Of a DNA stretch of 64,000 nt, positions 57,522 through 64,000 are shown piece by piece (positions within the stretch are counted from its first letter, which is position 1; each line of letters begins with the position of its first letter). Made by a program: the position numbers and the translations under genes. The notes beneath the pieces were generated by a model. That model saw only the letters and a program-made list of their open reading frames with translations. It was not told the origin of the DNA and ran no database searches. The stretch is from Arcicella sp034931005 (GTDB taxonomy: Bacteria > Bacteroidota > Bacteroidia > Cytophagales > Spirosomataceae): contig NZ_JAYGIN010000030.1 of assembly GCF_034931005.1 (NCBI RefSeq), forward strand, positions 1 to 64,000, in the 5' to 3' direction.

Positions 57522-57700
57522 GTAATACTGTCAAAATCGCAACCAAATTTAAAGCAAACCGCTTAAATAACCACTTAAATACAGGAAATCTTAAACATAA
57601 CTTCAACCACAATTAAAATTTTCACATTTCACACTTTTACAACTCATTCAAAATCAATAAATTAACTTTCAAACTTTAACTTTTCGTTTGATGCCCTAAT

Positions 57701-58201
57701 CTTCCATTAGCACAAAACTCAAATTGTATATTTTCTTTAAAGGCAAAATTGATGAATAAAGCAGATATGTTTTTAAGATTTAATTTTGATTTAAACTCAA
57801 AAAATGAAGCGTTTGTTTGTCGAGGAGAAGTCGTGAAAATGCAGGCAAATACTGTAAATCAAGTCTTAAAATCATTGGTGATGGCAGAAATCAAAGCAGG
57901 TTTTATTGAAAGCTTTTCCTTTAATTTGAAAGGAAATAAAATGGGTGTAAAAGGCTCGGCAATAATGCTTTATAAAAGATTGGATGTAATGATTTATAAG
58001 CAAAAAAACGGCTTCGGGCATTTCAAAAAGCGTAAGTTTTTGTCCTTTATTGCCAATAGTTTCGTGATAAAAAATAGCAATCCTCTCCGTAAAAAAAACG
58101 TTAGAATTGCTAAAATTGATTATCAACGTGTACCCAATAAAGCCTTTTTTTATACCATTTGGAAAAGTTTGGTAGATGGCATTTATGGCTCAGTAATTTA
58201 G
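57701..58201 (+). pseudogene. 3' part of the AsmA-like gene cut by the prophage
   Basis: The frame continues that of 18736-19906: LPLAQNSNCIFSLKAKLMNK and then 'ADMFLRFNFDLNSKNEAFVCRGEV', 'AEIKAGFIESFSFNLKGNKMGVKGSAIMLY' and the typical C-terminal 'KRKFLSFIANSFVIKNSNPLRKK'. A TTG/ATG at 57749 could start a truncated product, but the sequence 5' of it also reads as part of the gene. It is a gene fragment rather than an independent gene. Confidence 0.8.
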
Positions 58202-58245
58202 TTAGTGCATATTATATTGTGATGTATTTCCAAAACTCATACTTA

Positions 58246-60771
58246 TTAGAAGGGATAACCAACGGCAATATTCAAGACTAAGTTTTCACTTCGCCATTGA
58301 GAATCCTTTAAATCAAAGTTTTTCAAAACCCAACGTTCTCCTTCGGGTAAATACGGTTTGTGTACAGGGGTTGCCAAATCAAATCTAAGCACCAAATAGC
58401 TGAAATCTAAACGTAAACCAACACCCGTTCCAATGGCAACTTGTTTGTAGAAATCAGAGCCGAATATAGACGTAGCACCGTAGTCTTCTTCAAAGTGATG
58501 AATCCAGACATTCCCCGCATCAATAAAAAAAGCACCGTTTATATATTTGGTAAACTTCGCTCTTAATTCAGTATTCAGTTCTAATTTAATATCTCCTGTT
58601 TGACTCCCCAGTACAACGCTATTTACCTCTCCAGAAGAAAAGTATTCGCCTGGTCCAATACTTCTGGCCGCAAACGCCCTGATACTATTATTTCCACCTA
58701 CAGAATATTGTTTTAGATAAGGAAGTGTATTTGAATTACCATACGGCAAACCATAACCCACCACAAAGCGATTAGCAATTTGTAGGCTTTTATTTATGTT
58801 ATAGGTGTATCGTAAATCTCCGTCCAATCGTGCATATTGTGCATAACTAACGCCTACTAAGGTATTTGATGAACCCGAAGAGCCTATTTTTGATAGTAAG
58901 TTGGCAAAATTTCCTGCTACTTCAATACCTCCAGTAAATCTGAATAAATGCTTACTTTGGGGTTTGGGAGTTGGCGTATAAGATATATTATAATTTGAAC
59001 TCATGATGAGTGTATTGTCTAATGTTTTTAAAATAGCAATAGGATTATCACTACGGAAAATTTCTTCTCCAAATTCAAATGAAAAGTCGCCTTTTACTAA
59101 ATTGATTGAAATAGGTGTAAAGGAATGCTCAACCATACTATTTTGTTTCCAAGCATAACCCATTGAAGATTTCAGTGAGGTTAAACTATATAAATCACCT
59201 CTTTTTAATACCTCATATCCGACACTGATATTTGTTTTAGGCAGAGCTTGATTTCGCTGTGGGTTTATCGTGAAAAAAGGAATCGTAAATCTCGGAATGG
59301 CTAATGTTCCTTCAATGGAGTACCGACTTGTATTTATTTTACCCAATGTTTGACTGATTCCCCCAACTTGAAATTCTAAACCAGCAGTGGCAGTTATTTT
59401 AAATAATTCTGCTCCTTTAAAAGTGTTTTTATTCAACCACGAAAGACTCAAATTAGTACCCGTAAAGTTGTTTGACTTGGTAACTCCGTTAATGTCAGCT
59501 TGGAAAGACTTTGCCTTCAAAGGCGTTAAATAATAGAACACGTCTAAGAGGGCAGAGTCGGAGCGAGGTACTAACTCAAACGTGTTTTTTACAAACTTAA
59601 AATTACCATTTAGGTTGATTAATCTCGATAGTGAAATATCTTGAATATTACTGCTATATCGACCACCTCTACGGAATGCTATGGCTTGCGAAAATATTTT
59701 GGGATTATACGATTGTGTTTTGTCATTAACTCTGATACCGTTAAAAACAATCTCTTGGTCTTTTTTAGCACTATCAGCAAAGATTTTCTCCCCATAATCT
59801 GCCAATACGTGTACATCCCGAATTCTGTAATTTTTTCGGGCAACTTGCGAAGTTGTAGGCTTGATTTCTACGGATAAATTTACTTTGTGATTTCCTACGG
59901 ATGAATCTGCTTTTACAATGATAAAATCTGGTTGAAAATAATAAAAACCTCTCTTTTTGAGGATATTATCGATACGAATTCTTTCTCCAGAAATTAAGTC
60001 AAAACGGTAAGGAGAGCCTTTTTGTAGCAAAGAATTTTGTTTTGCGTTTGTAAATGCTTTACCCAATATGGAGGTATCCTGCGGTGAAAATGAAACACTA
60101 TCCAAATAATATCGCTGATGAAGTGTTGCCGTGTAAACTGCCGTAGATTTACGGTTTTTCTCGATTAAATCTCCCTTTGCGAATGAACGAAAATAGCCTT
60201 CATTGTTCAATAATAAATTGATTTGTTTGACATTGGCAGCCGTTACACTTTTACTGGCTAAAATGGGTGGTTCGCCAAAGCGTTTTCTGAAAAAACTTTT
60301 AAATCCCTTCTCATTTTTAGGTTCACCAAATAGATAGTAAAACCATACTTTATACGGAAAACCGAACAAATTGGCATTTGGTTTGGGTTTTACAAATTCA
60401 GTAAGTTGAGCTTGAATATTTTTTACTTCCGATTTATTTATAGCAGAATCAGCGACCACTTTTACGGTTGCTCCTGTGTATAGACTTTCACCAGCAGGAA
60501 GTTTTTTTGTTACCGAACAACTGCTCAGTAGCACAACCAAAAGGATGAGCAGAAGGCTGTGTTTTACAGAAGTTTTATATATGTTTTCGGAAGTATATAC
60601 TATTTGACGCAAGTTAAATTTGAGACGAAAAAACCTCAGCCACAACCCCTCTCCGATGGAGAGGGGAGCATTCGACCCCATTTTTCTCCCCTCTCCATCG
60701 GAGAGGGGTCGGGGGTGAGGTTGTGCGTCAATAAGTATATAAGTCCGTATGTTTTTTATCACTGATGGCAT
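58246..60771 (-). CDS. TamA/BamA-like outer-membrane protein with repeat-derived N-terminus
   Basis: 841 aa. From residue about 70 there is a lipoprotein signal 'HSLLLILLVVLLSSC' and then POTRA-like repeats. A 16-stranded Omp85 barrel follows to the end, with 'LVGVSYAQYARLDGDLRYTYN', 'GGNNSIRAFAARSIGPGEY', and C-terminal 'LNIAVGYPF'. In front of the signal lie about 30 residues encoded by a palindromic repeat (60631-60722). The ATG at 60771 is 3 bp after the TamB-like gene, so coupled translation could start there, but a start nearer the signal (for example a TTG near 60615) is possible. It probably works with the TamB-like protein in envelope protein or lipid export. Confidence 0.88.
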   Translation of the reverse strand: MPSVIKNIRTYILIDAQPHPRPLSDGEGRKMGSNAPLSIGEGLWLRFFRLKFNLRQIVYTSENIYKTSVKHSLLLILLVVLLSSCSVTKKLPAGESLYTGATVKVVADSAINKSEVKNIQAQLTEFVKPKPNANLFGFPYKVWFYYLFGEPKNEKGFKSFFRKRFGEPPILASKSVTAANVKQINLLLNNEGYFRSFAKGDLIEKNRKSTAVYTATLHQRYYLDSVSFSPQDTSILGKAFTNAKQNSLLQKGSPYRFDLISGERIRIDNILKKRGFYYFQPDFIIVKADSSVGNHKVNLSVEIKPTTSQVARKNYRIRDVHVLADYGEKIFADSAKKDQEIVFNGIRVNDKTQSYNPKIFSQAIAFRRGGRYSSNIQDISLSRLINLNGNFKFVKNTFELVPRSDSALLDVFYYLTPLKAKSFQADINGVTKSNNFTGTNLSLSWLNKNTFKGAELFKITATAGLEFQVGGISQTLGKINTSRYSIEGTLAIPRFTIPFFTINPQRNQALPKTNISVGYEVLKRGDLYSLTSLKSSMGYAWKQNSMVEHSFTPISINLVKGDFSFEFGEEIFRSDNPIAILKTLDNTLIMSSNYNISYTPTPKPQSKHLFRFTGGIEVAGNFANLLSKIGSSGSSNTLVGVSYAQYARLDGDLRYTYNINKSLQIANRFVVGYGLPYGNSNTLPYLKQYSVGGNNSIRAFAARSIGPGEYFSSGEVNSVVLGSQTGDIKLELNTELRAKFTKYINGAFFIDAGNVWIHHFEEDYGATSIFGSDFYKQVAIGTGVGLRLDFSYLVLRFDLATPVHKPYLPEGERWVLKNFDLKDSQWRSENLVLNIAVGYPF
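60631..60722. repeat. CCCCTCTCC palindromic repeat pair
   Basis: Two hairpins in tandem, CCCCTCTCC-GAT-GGAGAGGGG (60646-60666) and CCCCTCTCC-ATC-GGAGAGGGG (60688-60708), with outer arms ACCTCA...TGAGGT. The two halves form one long inverted repeat. Same family as 53423-53462. Confidence 0.85.
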
Positions 60772-60774
60772 AAA

Positions 60775-63700
60775 TTAGTTTGTTTTCTGTTTTTTCTGGA
60801 ATACTTCGTTAAATTTTCCGTATTCCATTGTAATGGTAAAACCAATACCCGTTTCTACAATGAAACCTTCTAAAACTGACTGAAATTGATTTTTTCGGAA
60901 TGCTTTGAATAAGTATCTTCCGTCGTTGGTTAGTTTATAATTTACGTTGATATTATCGAAAACCTCCGCAGGATTTCTGCTGATTTTTGAGGTATTTTCC
61001 AATTCAAAATTTCTACCAACTTTTACCTCAATTTTATCATTAAAAAATGCTTTTGAAAGTCCTAAACTTAGGTCTGTTCTACTGCTTGCTTCACCATTGA
61101 AAAAGTCTTGTGTTGAGGATAAATTTACATCAAGATTGACTCCTTTTATCAAATCTGAAGCAAATCTGTCTAATTGGTCGGATAACAACTTACTAACACT
61201 TTGTCTGGCAAAAGCCTCTGCATTTACTCCGCCACTACTGGTAGAGAAGAAATCGGAAGATTTTTCAGAAAAAAAGCGATTAAGAATTAGAAGGGCAAAA
61301 ACTTGTTTATTGGTTTCATTCATCTCCAATTTTGCTAATCTATCTTTCACGTTTGTAATCACATCTGACGAAATCAATCTTTGTGTTTCAGAAGCTTTTA
61401 TTTGAAAGGAAACATCAGGTTTTGATAATTTGCCTGCCATAGTCAAAAACACATCAAAGTTCATTTTCTGACGGTATAAAGCAGAATTTTCGGTAACAGA
61501 ATTTTCCATTAAATCCAACGGAGCGGTATTGGCGGTATAAATCGCCGTAATATTTACCTCTGCATTCATGGGGTCGCCAGTCCATACAATATTGCTACCT
61601 TTTTGTATCGAAAATTGCTTTTTGATTACTTCGAAAGTCAAGCCATATTTTCCTTCTGTTAAATCATAAGAACCCAAAATATACGGTTGTCCATCGGCAG
61701 TTACGCCTGCATTTAGGCGGGCATTTCCTTTAACCACAAGGTTATCACCATTTATTTCATCCACAACAATCGTAAATTCCGATTTTTCATCAGCTTCAAT
61801 ATTTAGCGATATTTCCGAAACAAAATCATTAATAAAACGCTGTTGTTGAAGTGAATCCGCCTTTATTTTTTCCGCATGGTTTTTATGATTAACAAAAACT
61901 ACAACTCCTTCACTTTCGCTCAATTCATCAAAACTATCAGGTACAACTACCGAAATTTTACTGTTTTCACGTACTTTAATATCACCTTCTATTTTTGCTT
62001 TTTCCGAAACTCCCTGCAAACTTAAATTAGCATCTACAAACCCTTTTCCATAGAAAAAACCATTGTCTTTTCTGGTAGAATTCAGTACCATAAAGTTTTT
62101 GGTATCAATCGTTAAATCGTATTTTACAGACGGAATATTACTCAAAACAACTGTTCCATCAACTTTAAGAGGCTGATTTAATGTGTCGCTCACCGTAAAT
62201 TGCTTCAAGCGAATGGTTTGTCCGTCAAAAATTAGATTTTGTTCATCAATCAAATAACGGCTTCCCAATTGCGATACGTCAAAGGCGACTTTGCTAAAGT
62301 TTAGATTTCCTTTCAAGAATGGATTGTCCGTTGAGCCTTTAATGCTGGCTTGTCCGTTCAAATTTCCTTTGGCACGTCGCAATTGTCCAAAACTAAATGC
62401 TTCCACCGTTTCAGCAGCCAATTTGTTGATTATCAAGTTGAGGTCGAGCGAGTTTTTGGTGTTCAAATAATAATTTCCAGCTAATTGAATGTCATTGTAT
62501 TGATTCAACAGACTTGCTTTTGCAGTTATTTTATTGGCAGTTTCATTAAAAACATTTACCTGTAAATTTCCAATTGGCGTTTTCTGAAAACGGAAATTAG
62601 TCACAAGTACATCACCTGTAAATGACGGAGATTCCATATAATTACTCAAGAGAATTTTTCCATCAATTTTCCCACCTGCCAAGGTCGAATCTGGCACAAA
62701 TAGCGTTACGAAATTTTGAATATTTAAGCTATCAGCAGAAATGTCAATTGGTCCGTTCGGGGTAGAAGTTGTGCTATTCACGCTAAGTTTTTGAATTCCT
62801 CTTTCAATATTGAAATGATTAACCAATAACCCCGATTTTCCATATTGAATATAGCCCGTAGAATCAACGTTCCAAGAGGCATAATTTAGCAATAAACCGT
62901 CTTTTTTAAATTTTATTTGATACTGATTATCAATGTTTTGGACTAAACCAACCACTTGATGACGGTCTTTCTCAACTGAATCCTTGAAGGTTGCTTTAAA
63001 GCTGGCTGTGTTGTTGTTTATATCACCTGTCAAACTTGTTTTGCGAACTTTAAAACCTGTGAAATTTACCCCATCAAGCCCGCCATTGTAAGTTAAATTT
63101 TGGGCATTTCCAGTCATGGCAAATTTTACTTTTGATACTTGAATGGTATCATATTCCAGATAAGGTAGGGTTAAATTAGCTCTAAAAATGGTATCTGCCT
63201 GACTATCAATACTCGCCGTAAATCTTGACGTATCCAAGCGGGTGAGTGCGGGGACAAATGCTTGTAAAACAGGGTGTTTCACAAATTTTGCATCAATTGA
63301 AAGATTATAAGGCGTTAAAATTGGTTTGTAGGCAACGTCTGGAATCACAAAATAGCGATTAATTGTACCAACAATAATATCCGAAATCTGTAAATAATTG
63401 AAATTTCCTTTCAAGTTTGCTTTTACAAAAGGAGCATCAATCGTGATTTTTTTGCCTTCGGCGGTATTACTTGCCGTTAAGGTTGTATTTTCAATTTTGA
63501 TAGGTTTACCATCTTGTAATAATGTCCCTTGATTAATGGTAATTGTCCCACTCGGATTATCAGGATTTGTATTTTGCATATCCACATCAATATCGCCTCT
63601 GATTCCAATATTATCGGCATAAAAACCGAGTGCTTTTAAATTCAGTTCGGTAACTTTTACATTTCCTTTTATGGTTGGAAATGGTTGAGAAATATCAAAT

Positions 63701-64000
63701 TTAGAATCAATATCTAAGCTAATATTTGAGTCTTTGATATTCCCTTTCAGCTCCGCAATTTGATTGGCTAAATTGGCTTGTATGATTACATTTTTATAAT
63801 TATATCCTTGTAATTCAGCTTGTTGTATAGTGCCATTAATGCTTGCTTTCATGGTTTTTGGGTCGATGCCCGTACCTTTTACATCGGCTAAAAGCGTGAT
63901 TTTTCCAATTTTTTCTGTTTGTTTTAAGAATTTCCCCATTTCAAAATTCTCAAAAGCTAATTTTCCATCATATTGCTGATTTTTATCTGCTGTGATATTG
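60775..64000 (-). CDS. TamB-like translocation/assembly module protein (partial)
   Basis: The C-terminal 1074 aa are visible; the frame stays open to the window edge ('NITADKNQQYDGKLAFENFEMG' leads into 'KFLKQTEKIGK'). The sequence is made of short repeated beta strands with 'FDISQPFPTIKGNVKVTELNLKALGFY' and the conserved end with 'DVKDRLAKLEMNETNKQVFALLILNRFFSE', 'SVSKLLSDQLDRFASDLIKGVNLDVNL' and 'LSLGLSKAFFNDKIEVKVGRNFEL', which is the DUF490/TamB domain. TamB forms a hydrophobic groove across the periplasm. It precedes the TamA-like gene in the same operon. Confidence 0.92.
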   Translation of the reverse strand, partial: NITADKNQQYDGKLAFENFEMGKFLKQTEKIGKITLLADVKGTGIDPKTMKASINGTIQQAELQGYNYKNVIIQANLANQIAELKGNIKDSNISLDIDSKFDISQPFPTIKGNVKVTELNLKALGFYADNIGIRGDIDVDMQNTNPDNPSGTITINQGTLLQDGKPIKIENTTLTASNTAEGKKITIDAPFVKANLKGNFNYLQISDIIVGTINRYFVIPDVAYKPILTPYNLSIDAKFVKHPVLQAFVPALTRLDTSRFTASIDSQADTIFRANLTLPYLEYDTIQVSKVKFAMTGNAQNLTYNGGLDGVNFTGFKVRKTSLTGDINNNTASFKATFKDSVEKDRHQVVGLVQNIDNQYQIKFKKDGLLLNYASWNVDSTGYIQYGKSGLLVNHFNIERGIQKLSVNSTTSTPNGPIDISADSLNIQNFVTLFVPDSTLAGGKIDGKILLSNYMESPSFTGDVLVTNFRFQKTPIGNLQVNVFNETANKITAKASLLNQYNDIQLAGNYYLNTKNSLDLNLIINKLAAETVEAFSFGQLRRAKGNLNGQASIKGSTDNPFLKGNLNFSKVAFDVSQLGSRYLIDEQNLIFDGQTIRLKQFTVSDTLNQPLKVDGTVVLSNIPSVKYDLTIDTKNFMVLNSTRKDNGFFYGKGFVDANLSLQGVSEKAKIEGDIKVRENSKISVVVPDSFDELSESEGVVVFVNHKNHAEKIKADSLQQQRFINDFVSEISLNIEADEKSEFTIVVDEINGDNLVVKGNARLNAGVTADGQPYILGSYDLTEGKYGLTFEVIKKQFSIQKGSNIVWTGDPMNAEVNITAIYTANTAPLDLMENSVTENSALYRQKMNFDVFLTMAGKLSKPDVSFQIKASETQRLISSDVITNVKDRLAKLEMNETNKQVFALLILNRFFSEKSSDFFSTSSGGVNAEAFARQSVSKLLSDQLDRFASDLIKGVNLDVNLSSTQDFFNGEASSRTDLSLGLSKAFFNDKIEVKVGRNFELENTSKISRNPAEVFDNINVNYKLTNDGRYLFKAFRKNQFQSVLEGFIVETGIGFTITMEYGKFNEVFQKKQKTN

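Larger units (their letters stand above)
19907..57700. mobile_element. Mu-like transposable prophage (about 37.8 kb)
   Basis: The element contains a MuA-like DDE transposase, a MuB-like AAA+ ATPase, DUF3164 and GemA-like early genes, and a Mu-type virion set (gp29-like portal, gpF, gpG, gp36/DUF1320, protease I, sheath, tube, tape measure, gp45-48-like baseplate). It interrupts an AsmA-like gene. The in-frame reconstruction of that gene puts a CTTC direct repeat at the two junctions (19903-19906 and 57701-57704), with termini ATTA...TAAT. The exact ends are uncertain by a few bases. All structural modules appear present, so it may be active. The packaging/head block is inverted relative to the rest. 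Confidence 0.93.
57369..57700. other. right-end non-coding region of the prophage
   Basis: 332 bp without a gene. It holds two CCAAATGTAAAAA repeats (57373, 57415), a 17-bp inverted repeat with TTAAGTGGTATTTAA (57429-57479), a terminator (57486-57521), two further CTTAAATA motifs (about 57560-57585) and the right junction. Together these resemble a transposition end plus regulatory sites. Confidence 0.65.

Noticed and set aside
19906..57709. CATTA (19906-19910 and 57705-57709) as the 5-bp Mu-type target duplication
   Set aside because: It matches in length, but joining there leaves the AsmA-like gene out of frame and brings in a TAG stop. The CTT|CCA junction restores the frame, so CATTA is probably chance.
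57749..58201. Intact 150-aa gene right of the prophage
   Set aside because: The frame extends upstream to the junction and continues the AsmA-like gene from the other side; it is a 3' fragment.

Overview
The window looks like a chromosome segment of a Bacteroidota bacterium, most likely Cytophagales. The evidence is AT-rich intergenic DNA, mostly without Shine-Dalgarno leaders, Cytophagales-style two-component proteins (CHASE3 and multi-PAS histidine kinases with single-REC partners), PorT-like and TamA/TamB-like outer-membrane proteins, and typical lipoprotein signals. A Mu-like transposable prophage of about 37.8 kb (roughly 19907-57700) sits in the middle. I saw no tRNA, rRNA or CRISPR array.

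Left host arm (1-19.9 kb). A leftward CHASE3 kinase/response-regulator pair (637-2479) is followed by a rightward signalling operon: sigma-54 (rpoN), an NtrC-type activator, a multi-PAS kinase, a single-REC regulator and a REC-PAS-kinase hybrid (3055-9991). Then come a TspO-like membrane protein and a YihY-family protein, an lmo0937-type small membrane protein, an AI-2E-family exporter, and a general-stress-like set: PorT-like barrel, coiled-coil lipoprotein, LEA-like helical protein, two DUF2383-like four-helix proteins and an OmpA-like lipoprotein. Several of these are preceded by TGG-N8-TT-like elements at sigma-54 spacing. The gap 15306-16127 holds a tandem set of GTTAG-plus-hairpin modules. 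Two copies of a 140-160 bp MITE-like element with perfect 8-bp target duplications lie at 15821-15961 and 18486-18645; the second rewrites the C-terminus of the OmpA-like protein.

Prophage. It splits an AsmA-like host gene into 18736-19906 and about 57701-58201. From the right end: a repressor-like gene (55977) faces leftward early genes (HTH protein, MuA-like transposase, MuB-like ATPase, ParB-like protein, DUF3164, GemA-like and other small genes). Next comes a leftward operon with a fibre or exported cassette (BppU-like, GKSAY-motif, collagen-like and other signal-peptide proteins) and lysis genes (holin-like, GH108 endolysin carrying an EF-hand loop, lipoprotein). A two-gene moron with an RHH-like protein follows. 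The packaging/portal/head block (small and large terminase, DUF1320, portal, gpF-like protein with a CdiA-like toxin tail, gpG-like, gp37-like, two coiled-coil membrane proteins) is inverted and reads rightward at 36.1-43.2 kb. All remaining virion genes read leftward from 35.9 to 20.2 kb: protease/scaffold, capsid, sheath, tube, tail chaperone, tape measure, baseplate, fibre and a Dam-type methylase.

The strongest new signals are two candidate programmed -1 frameshifts at canonical heptamers. One (T TTT TTC plus a downstream hairpin, 39944-39994) joins the portal to a head protein that has no ATG, GTG or TTG start of its own over its first 60 codons. The other (A AAA AAG, 30017-30011) makes a long form of the tail-assembly chaperone just upstream of the tape measure gene.

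Right host arm (58.2-64 kb): a leftward TamB-like gene (running off the window) and a TamA/BamA-like gene whose N-terminus has absorbed a palindromic repeat.
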